A DNA stretch of 64,000 bases from positions 806,001-870,000 of the forward strand of contig NZ_SRPF01000001.1 in the NCBI RefSeq assembly GCF_004785685.1. Direction: 5' to 3'. The translations under genes and the position numbers were made by a program. Below the pieces are notes generated by a model, which worked only from the letters and a program-made list of their open reading frames with translations, did not search any database and had not been told where the DNA came from. Below, in pieces: positions 36,059 to 45,191 of the stretch (position 1 is its first letter; each line of letters opens with the position of its first letter). The stretch is from Marinobacter confluentis. GTDB lineage: Bacteria > Pseudomonadota > Gammaproteobacteria > Pseudomonadales > Oleiphilaceae.

Positions 36059-36463
36059 ATGATGAGCCAGGCAACAGCCGTTCAGACGATTGACAACCGG
36101 CGCCTGTCGTCCGCAGGCCTGAAAACGGTGCTCACCATTCTTGAGCGCTGGGGATGCACGGCCGAGCAGGCGCAGAAGATCCTCCAGATCTCCCGCCCGG
36201 CCTATTACAAATACCGAAAGAATCCCCAGCAGGCGAATCTGAGCCAGGATCAACTCGAGCGGTTAAGCTACCTGCTGAACATTCACGCCTGTCTTCGCAC
36301 AGTGTTTGAAAATCCTGATAACGTCTATGGCTTCATGGCCATGAAGAATGACAACCCCTTCTTCAACGGCAAAAGCCCACTCGAAATCATCAGCACCGGC
36401 CAGTTTGCAGCGCTCTATGAAACCTTCAGGCGAATTGATGCGCTTCGTGGAGGGCTCTGGTGA
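36059..36463 (+). CDS. Xre/MbcA/ParS-type antitoxin (DUF2384)
   Basis: 134 aa. An N-terminal helical HTH-like part (VLTILERWGCTAEQAQKILQISRPAYYKYRK) and a C-terminal DUF2384 part (LSYLLNIHACLRTVFENPDNVYGFMAMKNDNPFFNGKSPLEIISTG) of the kind that plugs the RES toxin active site. The final codons overlap the toxin start (GTGA), giving the usual coupled antitoxin-first order. Confidence 0.92.
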   Translation: MMSQATAVQTIDNRRLSSAGLKTVLTILERWGCTAEQAQKILQISRPAYYKYRKNPQQANLSQDQLERLSYLLNIHACLRTVFENPDNVYGFMAMKNDNPFFNGKSPLEIISTGQFAALYETFRRIDALRGGLW

Positions 36464-37152
36464 CAGATTCGCTTCCGCCACAAATATCGCTGGGGCCAAT
36501 GACAGCGTTCCGTCTGGTGAATTCGAAATTTCCGCCGATCAATCTGTTTGATGATGTGGCGGACCAGGACGAATTCGAACTGCTTTATGAATTACAGGCC
36601 ATGACCAATCCCCGAATACAGACGGAGGTGGGGAACCTCAACCTGATTCGGCGTTCGGAGATACCGTTTGGTATCACCGGATGTTCCTACGCCACGAGTC
36701 CGTTTACCCACGTCAATCCAGATGGCAGCCGTTTTAGCGATGGCCAGTTTGGGGTGCTTTATCTGGCGGATAGTATGACCACCGCTATCGCTGAAGTGGC
36801 TTATCACCAGGGACGGTATTGGGGTGGCGTGAAAGGTCTTGCCTATGACCGGATGGTTTACCGGGGCCTGAAGTTCAAAATGGCGCAGACCGAATGCCAC
36901 GATGCCACTACCTATGGCCAGGACCACCCGATCTACCAGCCAGATAGCTATACGGCATCCCGGGCCTTTGGGCGGAAGCTGTTCAGGGCGGGTTCCCGGG
37001 TCCTCCAGTATCATTCGGTACGCAACCCCGGCGCCACCTGTTGGGGGCTGTTCACCCCGAAGCACGTGAGCAGTGTTATTCAGAGCACCCATTTCGAATT
37101 TATCTGGAACGGGCAGGCAATCAGCGCCGTTCACCGCGTCAGTCGGGTCTGA
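36460..37152 (+). CDS. RES-domain toxin (NAD+ phosphorylase family)
   Basis: 230 aa from a GTG overlapping the antitoxin stop. RES-domain features: an Arg-rich entry (RRSEIPFGITG), FGVLYLADSMTTAIAEVAYH (containing the conserved Tyr and Glu) and an R-x-x-GS segment near 180. Known members (MbcT, RES of Pseudomonas/Photorhabdus) destroy NAD+. It pairs with the upstream DUF2384 antitoxin and appears intact. Confidence 0.9.
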   Translation: MTDSLPPQISLGPMTAFRLVNSKFPPINLFDDVADQDEFELLYELQAMTNPRIQTEVGNLNLIRRSEIPFGITGCSYATSPFTHVNPDGSRFSDGQFGVLYLADSMTTAIAEVAYHQGRYWGGVKGLAYDRMVYRGLKFKMAQTECHDATTYGQDHPIYQPDSYTASRAFGRKLFRAGSRVLQYHSVRNPGATCWGLFTPKHVSSVIQSTHFEFIWNGQAISAVHRVSRV

Positions 37153-37212
37153 TGTAACGACGAACTGCTTGATAAGCAGCCAGAACCAGCCATAGTGAAG
37201 CAGGGGTGTTGA

Positions 37213-37758
37213 ATGGTTAAAAAACCGCGCGGTAAAAAGTACCTAATCAGAGACGCTACCGAGGAAGACCTGCCAGTAATGGTGGATTTCCTTGCAAAGC
37301 TGGCTCTGCACGTTGCCAATGCAGCACCACAGAATCTGAAGCCGGATGAAAGCCGCCGACTGGTAACAGTAATGCGTTCGTCCCTGACCGCACCGGATAA
37401 GCTATTAGTAGTTGCCGAGGTTCCAGGGGCGGGGCTGGTCGGAATGGGCTATATCTATGTGATGAGCAGCCAGGGAATCTGGGAGCAGACCAGCCACGTG
37501 GAATTCCGGTCCGGCTTTATCGACGATGTCTGGGTAGAACCGGAATTCCGCAAACTGGGTATCTTCCCGGATCTACTTCGAAGGCTGGTGGCCTTTGCCG
37601 AGAGTCGCCATGCCTATGAGCTGGTTCTGGAATATTCGGCATCCAACAAGGAGGCGAAGGCCGCCTGGACCCGATTAGGGTTCAAGACCGTCGGGGTGCG
37701 CGCCGCCGCATTTACCAGCGCGGTTCAGGAAGCTTTGGCAAACAGGAGGCAAGAGTGA
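37213..37758 (+). CDS. GNAT-family acetyltransferase
   Basis: 181 aa. GNAT fold with YLIRDATEEDLPVMVDFLAKLA at the start, FIDDVWVEPEFRKLGIFPDLLRRLV as the acetyl-CoA loop region (the usual R-x-x-G-x-G/A is altered to RKLGIF), and EYSASNKEAKAAWTRLGFK. The stop overlaps the HDAC-like gene start (GTGA), so an acetyltransferase and a deacetylase-type enzyme are translated together. The two may add and remove an acyl group on one substrate (inference). Confidence 0.85.
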   Translation: MVKKPRGKKYLIRDATEEDLPVMVDFLAKLALHVANAAPQNLKPDESRRLVTVMRSSLTAPDKLLVVAEVPGAGLVGMGYIYVMSSQGIWEQTSHVEFRSGFIDDVWVEPEFRKLGIFPDLLRRLVAFAESRHAYELVLEYSASNKEAKAAWTRLGFKTVGVRAAAFTSAVQEALANRRQE

Positions 37759-38873
37759 GAGGAGATCGATCAGTCAACGTTTTTTACGATGAGATCATGC
37801 TGGGCCACAAGCCTGAGGTGGATATGCCGTTTGTGCCAAGCCGCGTTGAGAAGCGCGTTCGGCACATACTGCAGGGGCTGGATTTCAAGTGGAGTTATCC
37901 TGAACACCCGGGCCGGCTGACCGCCATCAGGGACTATCTTGAAGAACATCCCATTCCCGGTGTGCATTTCCATACCGGCAAACGCGCCACCTATGACCAG
38001 CTTGCCCGCGTTCATACCACATCCTATCTGGATCATATCTTTTCCCTGGAAGGCAAAAGTGCCTGGCTTGATTCAGATACAACAGCCGTTTCACCCGACA
38101 GCATTAAAGCCGCAACAGCCGCGGCCGGCAATGCCATTGCCGCGGTTGAAAGCGTGGTGAAAGGCAAGTGCCGAAGTGCTTTCGCGCTGGTTCGCCCGCC
38201 GGGCCACCACGCGGAACCGGTCCGGGCCCGCGGATTCTGCATGCTGAACAACGTTGCGGTAGCCGCAGCCCACGCCCAGGCCAAACTGGGCTGCGAAAAA
38301 GTCCTGATCATTGACTGGGACGCCCACCACGGCAACGGCACCCAGGACATCTTCTGGGCCGACCCCGATGTGCTTTTCTTTGATACCCATTGCGCAGCGC
38401 CTTTTTATCCCGGCTCAGGTTTTCTTGAGGAGGTCGGAGCAGGATTTGGTGAAGGCTACACCATCAACGTTCCGCTACCGGAATCCGCCGGTGATGTAGC
38501 TTTTGAAAAGGTCTACCGAGAGATCCTTATTCCGGCTGCGAACCACTTCAAACCCGACCTGGTGCTGGTGTCCGCCGGTTTCGACCCGCACCGCAATGAC
38601 ATGGCCATGAACCTGACTTACGACGGCTTCAAGGTCATCACCCGGATAATCCAGAACATCGCAGACGAACACTGTGGGGGCAGGCTCGCCCTGGTTCTGG
38701 AAGGAGGCTATAACCTGACATCGCTCGCCAAGGGGGTTCATTCGGTACTTGAGGTATTGTCGGGCGGTGACGTACCGGAGGTGTTCGAAACCGGGATAAA
38801 AGAAGCCGACGAAGCGGCCGAGTTTCACAGGTCTGCGTTCAGTGATGACGACGAACTGTCAGAGGAGCAATAG
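37755..38873 (+). CDS. Histone deacetylase-family amidohydrolase
   Basis: 372 aa from a GTG with AGGAGG upstream. Zinc-dependent deacetylase motifs: RPPGHHAEP, GFCMLNNVAVAA, IIDWDAHHGNGTQDIF, FDTHCAAPFYPGSG, SAGFDPHRND and VLEGGYN. This is the acetoin-utilisation/acetylpolyamine amidohydrolase/class II HDAC fold. The substrate may be an acetylpolyamine or acetyl-lysine. It is coupled to the GNAT gene. Confidence 0.93.
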   Translation: MRGDRSVNVFYDEIMLGHKPEVDMPFVPSRVEKRVRHILQGLDFKWSYPEHPGRLTAIRDYLEEHPIPGVHFHTGKRATYDQLARVHTTSYLDHIFSLEGKSAWLDSDTTAVSPDSIKAATAAAGNAIAAVESVVKGKCRSAFALVRPPGHHAEPVRARGFCMLNNVAVAAAHAQAKLGCEKVLIIDWDAHHGNGTQDIFWADPDVLFFDTHCAAPFYPGSGFLEEVGAGFGEGYTINVPLPESAGDVAFEKVYREILIPAANHFKPDLVLVSAGFDPHRNDMAMNLTYDGFKVITRIIQNIADEHCGGRLALVLEGGYNLTSLAKGVHSVLEVLSGGDVPEVFETGIKEADEAAEFHRSAFSDDDELSEEQ

Positions 38874-38898
38874 AGGAAATCAGGGGGAGACTTGAGAT

Positions 38899-38950
38899 AC
38901 CCATGATTCCGACACCTGATTAACGAGATCAGACTGACGAAATCATGGGT
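38899..38950. terminator. Nested inverted repeats between convergent genes
   Basis: ACCCATGATT (38899-38908) and AATCATGGGT (38941-38950) are a perfect 10-bp inverted repeat. Inside, CTGAT (38916-38920) and ATCAG (38928-38932) form a second stem. It lies between the HDAC-like and ATP-grasp genes, so a bidirectional terminator is likely. There is no U-run, so it could instead be a protein site or repeat element. Confidence 0.45.
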
Positions 38951-38959
38951 GGCCGTTCT

Positions 38960-40267
38960 CTAGACGTAGAAGTCCAGCTCTTCCTGGGACTTCAGCAGGT
39001 CCCGCATTTTGATGGGGTCATCGCCGAAGAAGAAGACCAGGCCCCAGTGAGTACCAAAGGCTGACCGGTCAGGAACCGTTTCCTCCGTTGGCGCCACTAG
39101 CTCATGTGACTCGAAATAGGGGTGGTCCACGCACTCTGGTGGCATTTCCAGCTTGCTGACCACGCGGCGGCGAGGATAAACGCCGAAACAACCTGCATAG
39201 CCCTTGGCATCCACCACTTCTTTCGGGAAAAAGGCCGCAACTTCCTCTTTCGTGCTTTTCGGATCAAATACCAGCATGGACGCCTGGTATGCATTGAATC
39301 CGTAGGCTTTTTCGATCAGCTCGAATGCCTTGAAGCCCGGTGGGCGATAGGCCACCTCGCCGAAGTACATCTCGCCATCAGCGGTCACAAAATATTCCGG
39401 GTGAATGAGACCGAACTTGATTTCGAAGGTCTTGATCAACAGCTCAATCTGCTTGGTAATCGCATTGCGCCAGCTTTCCAGCTGTTCTGTCGCGGGCACG
39501 AATACCGAGTAGCCCAGAGTCACGTACTCCGAGATGTTGAGAAACTGGATCTTGCCATCATGAATCCAGGCTTCAACCGCAAACTCCCAGCCGCTGAGAT
39601 GGCTTTCCATGAGTAGCGGATACTCTTCCGCCGGGATGTGCTCAATCTCTTCCAGGGTACGGATCATCCGATGGCCCAGACAGCCGGCTTTGTCGAACGC
39701 CTTCACGTGAATCGGGTCATCCGGGTCGCCATCAAGCTTCAGTAGCGTCTGGTTAACCCGCTTCATGAATCGAACGATGTCCTCTTTTTCGTGAGCTTCC
39801 TCGAAAATACCCACGCGAATGCCGCCAAGCTGGGCGCGGCGTTTCATCAGGGCCTTGTCACGGAAAAGAATCGACTGGCCGTACATTCGCGGGCTGTCGA
39901 GCAGTACCGAGTTTATAGCACCGGACCATTCAACGGTTTCTTCAAAAAGCGGAATTGCAACATCAACGCCTTCAGCTTTGAGCCGCTCGGCAATTTCCAG
40001 AGAGCGATCATTCAGGCGGATGAAGTCCCAGGGTATGAACGGAATCTTGTTGGCTGTGCAGAAATCCGCGGCCCATTCCGGAGCAACCACGATGTAGCGG
40101 CGATCAAACTTCTGTGCTGCTTTAATCGCGTTGACACTCCAGCCGAGGAGGGCGATGTAGCCTTTGTTGGGATCTTTTGGCGTTTCCGTGCCTTTGACTG
40201 AATCCATGGTCGGATCGAGCCAGGCTGATACATCGTTGGATACGGTAGCTTCTGGTGTTGTCGACAT
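38960..40267 (-). CDS. ATP-grasp domain protein
   Basis: 435 aa. An N-terminal domain (GYIALLGWSVNAIKAAQKFDRRYIVVAPEW) precedes an ATP-grasp core (LFRDKALMKRRAQLGGIRV, LLKLDGDPDDPIHVKAFDKAG, YPLLMESHLSGWEFAVEAWIHDGKIQFLNISEY, FGEVAYRPPGFKAFELIEKAYG). ATP-grasp enzymes join a carboxylate to an amine or thiol using ATP; the substrate is not evident. ATG with AAGGAG upstream. Single transcription unit. Confidence 0.85.
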   Translation of the reverse strand: MSTTPEATVSNDVSAWLDPTMDSVKGTETPKDPNKGYIALLGWSVNAIKAAQKFDRRYIVVAPEWAADFCTANKIPFIPWDFIRLNDRSLEIAERLKAEGVDVAIPLFEETVEWSGAINSVLLDSPRMYGQSILFRDKALMKRRAQLGGIRVGIFEEAHEKEDIVRFMKRVNQTLLKLDGDPDDPIHVKAFDKAGCLGHRMIRTLEEIEHIPAEEYPLLMESHLSGWEFAVEAWIHDGKIQFLNISEYVTLGYSVFVPATEQLESWRNAITKQIELLIKTFEIKFGLIHPEYFVTADGEMYFGEVAYRPPGFKAFELIEKAYGFNAYQASMLVFDPKSTKEEVAAFFPKEVVDAKGYAGCFGVYPRRRVVSKLEMPPECVDHPYFESHELVAPTEETVPDRSAFGTHWGLVFFFGDDPIKMRDLLKSQEELDFYV

Positions 40268-40503
40268 TCTTTAATCTCCTTGCTGGTAAACCCAGACAGA
40301 CAGCGCCGACATTAAAGCGCGCCAGGTAGTTGAGAATTTTGAAATGTCTGTAGCGGGCGATCATGAATCCCGTTGATCACTTACCAATATAGACCCTGTG
40401 GTTACAAATAGAAACGTAAGACCCGGAATGGACCGGGGCTGGCCGGCCATTGGGTCAAAAGTCGTGCTATAAATAGAGACAACTAAATCAACGGGAGCTG
40501 TCA

Positions 40504-40929
40504 ATGAGCCTTTCTCCTTTCCATCTCGCAATCCCAGTCTACGCGCTCTCAGACGCGCGCAATTTTTACAACCAGGTTCTTGGGCTGGAAGAGGGTCGCT
40601 CCTCTGATCATTGGGTTGATTTCAATTTTTACGGTCATCAATTGGTTATCCACGAACATCCAAAAACAGCTTCCCAGGAAAACGTGCATTCCAACCCAGT
40701 AGACGGCCACGACGTGCCGGTTCCGCACTTTGGAATCGTGTTGCAGTGGGATCAGTGGGAAGCCCTGGCAGAACGCCTGCGCTCGTTTAATACCAAATTT
40801 GCCATCGAGCCCTACATTCGGTTTAAAGGAGAAGTTGGCGAGCAGGCCACCATGTTCCTTTACGATCCCTGTGGTAACGCACTTGAGTTCAAGGCTTTCA
40901 AGGACATGGGGCAGTTGTTTGCGAAATAA
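40504..40929 (+). CDS. VOC-family (glyoxalase/dioxygenase-like) protein
   Basis: 141 aa. [47 protein letters not shown] and a C-terminal [16 protein letters not shown] are standard vicinal-oxygen-chelate features, with metal ligands probably H7, H65-type and E135-type residues. Reaction unknown. It lies 55 bp before the retropepsin-like gene. Confidence 0.88.
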   Translation: MSLSPFHLAIPVYALSDARNFYNQVLGLEEGRSSDHWVDFNFYGHQLVIHEHPKTASQENVHSNPVDGHDVPVPHFGIVLQWDQWEALAERLRSFNTKFAIEPYIRFKGEVGEQATMFLYDPCGNALEFKAFKDMGQLFAK

Positions 40930-40983
40930 GTCGTGAAGTATCTTGAAAAACGCTGTTTATCAGTATTCTGCAGGAGCTTTTGA

Positions 40984-41616
40984 ATGTTGTTTGTAAAAAA
41001 GGCAGCCATTATCGCAGTGCTGTCGTGCGTTTCGGGGTTGTCATACTCGGCACAATCTGGAGGCGATACCACCGCTGAAAAACGACCACCGGAAACCATG
41101 GGTTACGTTGAATGGATGGTTATAGAAGATACAAGCCTGAGGCTCAAAGCCAGGCTCGACACCGGCGCCAAAACGTCGTCATTGCACGCCGTAAATATCG
41201 AAGGATTTGAGAAAGACGGTGACGAATGGGTGAGCTTTCAGATTCCACTGGGCGATCACGAGGACCAGCCAACCGAAGGTGAGATAGACCACGACGACGT
41301 CATTCTTGAGTTCGAGCGACCGGTCGAGCGTACCGTCCTCATAAAAAGGAAAGGCGCGCCATCCCAGAAGCGCTACGTCGTGCTGATGGATTTCTGCATT
41401 GCAGGCACCAGCCACACAACGCAGTTTTCTCTGACAGACCGCGGCAAGTTTTCATATCCGGCGCTTCTGGGCCGGCGGTTCATGAGAGATGACAACATCC
41501 TGATTGATTCAGCCCACACCTTCACCACCGAACGAGAGTGCGAGTACATGACGCTGGAAGAGCTTGCGGAACGACACGAGGACAACCTGGCAGAAGCAAC
41601 CGACCCTGATGCCTGA
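40984..41616 (+). CDS. Periplasmic retropepsin-like protein ('ATP-dependent zinc protease' family)
   Basis: 210 aa. Signal peptide to about residue 23 (SYSAQ). The core LKARLDTGAKTSSLHAVNIEGFE holds the DTGAxTSSLHA motif of the COG4067 retropepsin-like family, with YPALLGRRFMRDD and ILIDSAHTF completing it. The DTGA is the aspartic protease-like active site. The 'zinc protease' name is historical. Members often occur near ATP-grasp (RimK-type) genes, and an ATP-grasp gene is nearby at 38960. Confidence 0.88.
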   Translation: MLFVKKAAIIAVLSCVSGLSYSAQSGGDTTAEKRPPETMGYVEWMVIEDTSLRLKARLDTGAKTSSLHAVNIEGFEKDGDEWVSFQIPLGDHEDQPTEGEIDHDDVILEFERPVERTVLIKRKGAPSQKRYVVLMDFCIAGTSHTTQFSLTDRGKFSYPALLGRRFMRDDNILIDSAHTFTTERECEYMTLEELAERHEDNLAEATDPDA

Positions 41617-41655
41617 CGGCGGGGGTTGATCTATCATTAGAAGCCCTGCTGCAAC

Positions 41656-42060
41656 TCAATCGAAATTGAAGTGTTGCGGCAGATCATCCGTAATTTCGAA
41701 CCAGGTTGCCTTACTACCGACAAACACATGTCGCTCTGCCTTTACTCCGGGATCGGTATCGAGTGTTCCCAGTGGAAAACCATAAACTTCGGGGTGGGCG
41801 TCAAATTTCGTGTAAAGGCTCGAGCCACAATTTGAGCAAAAGCCTTTATGCTCACCCGGAGAGGATTCATAGAACTTTAACAAGTGTTGGCCTTTGACTG
41901 TTTGCCAGTCCGAAGCATTGACCTTGGCACGGGTCCTGAAGGCTGACGCGTGTAGCTTTCGGCACATTGAGCAGTGACAGTTTAGTACCTCAGATAATGG
42001 CCCATTAATCTCGTAGGCAATGCCTCCACAGAGGCAACTTCCAGTTTGTTTCATCCGCAC
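41656..42060 (-). CDS. GFA/CENP-V family zinc-binding protein
   Basis: 134 aa. GSCLCGGIAYEINGPL, LNCHCSMCRKLHASAFRTRAKV and GFCSNCGSSLYTKF supply the zinc cysteines of the glutathione-dependent formaldehyde-activating enzyme-like fold. Actual activity in this subfamily is unproven. It is divergent from the LysR gene at 42192. Confidence 0.92.
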   Translation of the reverse strand: MRMKQTGSCLCGGIAYEINGPLSEVLNCHCSMCRKLHASAFRTRAKVNASDWQTVKGQHLLKFYESSPGEHKGFCSNCGSSLYTKFDAHPEVYGFPLGTLDTDPGVKAERHVFVGSKATWFEITDDLPQHFNFD

Positions 42061-42191
42061 GCGCTCCTTTTCAACACCAGTCTGTCCAGAAAACCTTACT
42101 CTAAGACTGGCAAGTTGCCACCTATCAGCTCACTCAACAAACGGGTCAGAGTCTGCAATAATTAAGTCAAGCTTAACTGTGGATCATCACG

Positions 42192-43076
42192 ATGCAGAGA
42201 CTTCCACCGCTCAGAGGCCTTCAGGTTTTTCGACACGCAGCGAAGGATCTGAGTTTTAAAGCCGCGGCCGAGGCGTTAAATATTTCCAATGCGGCGGTCA
42301 GTTCGCACATTCGCGGATTGGAGGAGTTTCTTGGTTTCAAGCTTTTTCACAGGTTGACTCGCGAGGTGCGGCTGACACCGGAAGGGAGCCGGCTCTCTGG
42401 TTTTGTTGAAACGGGGTTCCAGGAGCTGGAGCGGGGACTGGCGATGTTTGCGCCGAATTCAGATCCCACAAACCTGAAAGTGGCAACCTTGCCTTCTTTC
42501 GCCAATCGCTGGCTAATGCCGAAAATCAGCCAGTTTCAGGCCAACTATCCCAACCTGAAAATAAGCATCATGCCGGGATTTGATCTGGTCGATTTTCAGG
42601 GTGACGGCGTGGATTTGGCCATTCGGTATGGCAAAGGTGAGTATCCGGGCCTGGAAACACGGGTTTTGATGGAGGAGTCGCTGGTCATTGTTTGCCACCC
42701 ATCATTGATCGGTGATCAACCAGTTACCAAGGCGGATCTCGCTCAGTTGCCATGGTTGATCGATGAGTCGATTGATATGCAAGGATCCTGGATCGAGTTT
42801 CAGGATGCCCTGGGCATCGACATCCCTGACGCATCTGTAAAACTCGCTGTGACTGAGGCGTCAGCCCAGGTGGAGGCTGTCCTGGCTGGCCGGGGTTTGT
42901 CACTGGTTCGCCATAGCCTTGTCGCTGACATGCTTGAATCTGGACTTCTGATTTGTCCGCTGGATTTTTCAATCACTGCTGAATATCAATATTATCTGGT
43001 AGCGCCAGAAGCCAAGTTCAGAACGGAAAAGGTGAGGGCGTTTGTGTCCTGGATTACACGGAAAGTCGAAAATTGA
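42192..43076 (+). CDS. LysR-type regulator (GcvA-like)
   Basis: 294 aa. Winged HTH: LPPLRGLQVFRHAAKDLSFKAAAEALNISNAAVSSHIRGLEEFLG, then the GcvA-like effector domain (VATLPSFANRWLMPKISQFQANYP, VDLAIRYGKGEYPGLE). It probably regulates the divergent GFA gene or itself; the intergenic region of 131 bp would hold the sites. After the stop, a short hairpin CTTGCC-GGCCT-GGCAAG (43091-43107) may end transcription. Confidence 0.92.
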   Translation: MQRLPPLRGLQVFRHAAKDLSFKAAAEALNISNAAVSSHIRGLEEFLGFKLFHRLTREVRLTPEGSRLSGFVETGFQELERGLAMFAPNSDPTNLKVATLPSFANRWLMPKISQFQANYPNLKISIMPGFDLVDFQGDGVDLAIRYGKGEYPGLETRVLMEESLVIVCHPSLIGDQPVTKADLAQLPWLIDESIDMQGSWIEFQDALGIDIPDASVKLAVTEASAQVEAVLAGRGLSLVRHSLVADMLESGLLICPLDFSITAEYQYYLVAPEAKFRTEKVRAFVSWITRKVEN

Positions 43077-43365
43077 ATGAAACAATTTACCTTGCCGGCC
43101 TGGCAAGCCCCGTCGTGTTTATTATTGTTGTTCATGGAACTAGCCAACCTCCAAAACACAGTCTTCAAACAAGAAACTAGATGCCCATAGACGTGACCTG
43201 GTTCATTAAATATTTCATGCAGAGTGTTTATCAGGTTTCTCATGAACTTTACTAGCCTGCCGAGGGCCTTTCACCGCTGTCTGCTCACTTGGCAACGAAC
43301 CCAACCAAAGGAAGTGGCGACAGTTATCTCGACCATTCGCCCAAAAAACTGAGGAAGCCTCCCTT

Positions 43366-44505
43366 ATGAACAAGCTCGCGTTCTTATTTACGGTCGTCCT
43401 GTTGCAGGGGTGTGCCATGCCCGGACCCATTCAGATTGAGAAAAAAGAGGTGCCCATTGCCGGTCAACAATCGCTGATCATCGGCGCATCCCTGGATCAA
43501 CACAACTACGTCTATATCGACGGCAAGCAATATGAGGTCAGTCCCGGTGACCATTTCCGGGGTCTATACACCTATGCCATTGAGCTGCCGCCCGGCCAGC
43601 ATACTCTAACTGCGGTGAAATCCGGTGACCCTAACTACTCATCGACTTATTATCCCATTGGCCGCTCATTCCAAACTGAGCCAGGCGAGATCCTGAGCCT
43701 TGGCACTCTGCTTATTCAAAAGGTCTCTGAGAAGTCTGGCAGCTTCGTCCATACTTGGGTGCCAAACCACAAAGACGTGGCCAATGCGCTGAGCCCTCTG
43801 GCACCGCAGTGGTTGGCTAACGACCTGACGCAGAATAGCTTTGTGGCTGCGGACGGCCAGTACGTGACCGCCAAAACGCTGCGAAACCTATTGGTGATGC
43901 GCGCTGAACCCTACGGTGGACTGACCGACCCGAGTCGGATCCCTGCTGGTGCGCCAATCGGTTTTGAGGGCCAGGCCCTAGGTTCGGTAATGATGCACGC
44001 GTGGGTGAAAGAAGATGGAAAAATGGTGACCAAGGATTTTCTGCTCTTTCTCACGGACAACACCACGAATTACTTTGAAAAGTGCTCTGGCGCTATGACG
44101 GAGATAATGTGCGTCACAGTGGACACCACCAAGCTCGATCCTAGTGGTTTTCCTCTGGACGGCGAGTCGCCGAGAACGCTGCGTTTGATTGACGTTGGAA
44201 CTGGCCAGACCAGCCATGTGGCCGACATCCCGTTCATCGGACATGGCCGCTCGCTATTGTGGCATGAGGACTTAATCATCGCCGTGGACGAGGATTTCGG
44301 TGTCCACACCACCAATGACCAAGGAAAGACGTGGCAATCCCTTGCGACCGGGGTAGAGCGCGAGTTTCTTGAGCTGGTGCTTCGCGGTGTTACTTACGAA
44401 GCAAAGAATGGCAATATCCTGGTTCACCTCAGCGGGTCGAACTCCGGTACGGTTGAGATCGACGCGAGCACTGGCGAGCCCACGCTGGCTCGCCTTACGG
44501 AGTAA
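43366..44505 (+). CDS. Hypothetical lipoprotein with Asp-box-like motif
   Basis: 379 aa. Lipoprotein signal MNKLAFLFTVVLLQGC, with the modified Cys at 16. An early beta-rich domain (YVYIDGKQYEVSPGDHFRGLYTYAIELPPGQHTLTAVKSG) resembles PEGA/carbohydrate-binding-like folds. Near the end, VHTTNDQGKTWQSL is a BNR/Asp-box motif as in beta-propellers. Not recognised as a whole. First of three secreted hypotheticals on this strand. Confidence 0.75.
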   Translation: MNKLAFLFTVVLLQGCAMPGPIQIEKKEVPIAGQQSLIIGASLDQHNYVYIDGKQYEVSPGDHFRGLYTYAIELPPGQHTLTAVKSGDPNYSSTYYPIGRSFQTEPGEILSLGTLLIQKVSEKSGSFVHTWVPNHKDVANALSPLAPQWLANDLTQNSFVAADGQYVTAKTLRNLLVMRAEPYGGLTDPSRIPAGAPIGFEGQALGSVMMHAWVKEDGKMVTKDFLLFLTDNTTNYFEKCSGAMTEIMCVTVDTTKLDPSGFPLDGESPRTLRLIDVGTGQTSHVADIPFIGHGRSLLWHEDLIIAVDEDFGVHTTNDQGKTWQSLATGVEREFLELVLRGVTYEAKNGNILVHLSGSNSGTVEIDASTGEPTLARLTE

Positions 44506-44571
44506 CTTTCACCAATATTGAGTATATTTATTCGGTGAAGCTAAGTAGCTTTATCCAAGAAGAGCCTAACG

Positions 44572-45096
44572 ATGAACATAATTTCCCCGATTGCTATCTT
44601 TTTATTTTCTTTTATTCTCTGCAACCTCGCGACTGCGAATTCCGGTGCGTCCCAATCTAAAGTCATCTCCCTCGATGCGACAGTGAATCAACTTGTAGAT
44701 GGCCAGCGTAGGGTTTTGAGTCAAGTTGTGAAGTACTGTGCGACACTTAAACGGACAGGTGAGGCGTCCATTGAGCAGGACCTTAAGTCATATCTTGATG
44801 CCTTTCGAGAAGGTTCAAAGGCTGGGCTTGCTGAGATCGCAGCGACGGATCAGAATTTTCTCGGGCGGGAGCCTGCCTATAAGGGTAAAGACTTTGAGGT
44901 TATGGACAAGCAAGGACAGCTTTTAGTTGATAAAGCTAAAACAGCTCCCGTGAAGGAATGTGCGAAGTTCAGTGCTTTCTTTAATTCTGCTACCGCAACA
45001 GCATTCCGAAACGACATACTGCGAAACCATAACGATTATCAAGCAAGACGTGCCAACCATTGCGCCCAACGCCCCACGCCGAAAGGCTGTGAGTAA
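44572..45096 (+). CDS. Hypothetical secreted protein
   Basis: 174 aa. Hydrophobic signal to about residue 22 (NLATANS), then a helical domain with four to five Cys (VVKYCATLKRTG, VKECAKFSAFFN, HCAQRPTPKGCE), suggesting disulfides in the periplasm. Lower G+C than most neighbours. No family recognised. Confidence 0.7.
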   Translation: MNIISPIAIFLFSFILCNLATANSGASQSKVISLDATVNQLVDGQRRVLSQVVKYCATLKRTGEASIEQDLKSYLDAFREGSKAGLAEIAATDQNFLGREPAYKGKDFEVMDKQGQLLVDKAKTAPVKECAKFSAFFNSATATAFRNDILRNHNDYQARRANHCAQRPTPKGCE

Positions 45097-45191
45097 GCTA
45101 GCTTTTTTGAAACTATTCGTGGAAATAGGGTAAAACCCCACAGCCTCAAACAAGAACTGTCAGGGAACATTCACACAAGGGAGATAGTGAT

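Noticed and set aside
40122..40364. 80-codon frame starting upstream of the ATP-grasp gene
   Set aside because: It overlaps the ATP-grasp start in another frame, has no clear ribosome site and no family features.
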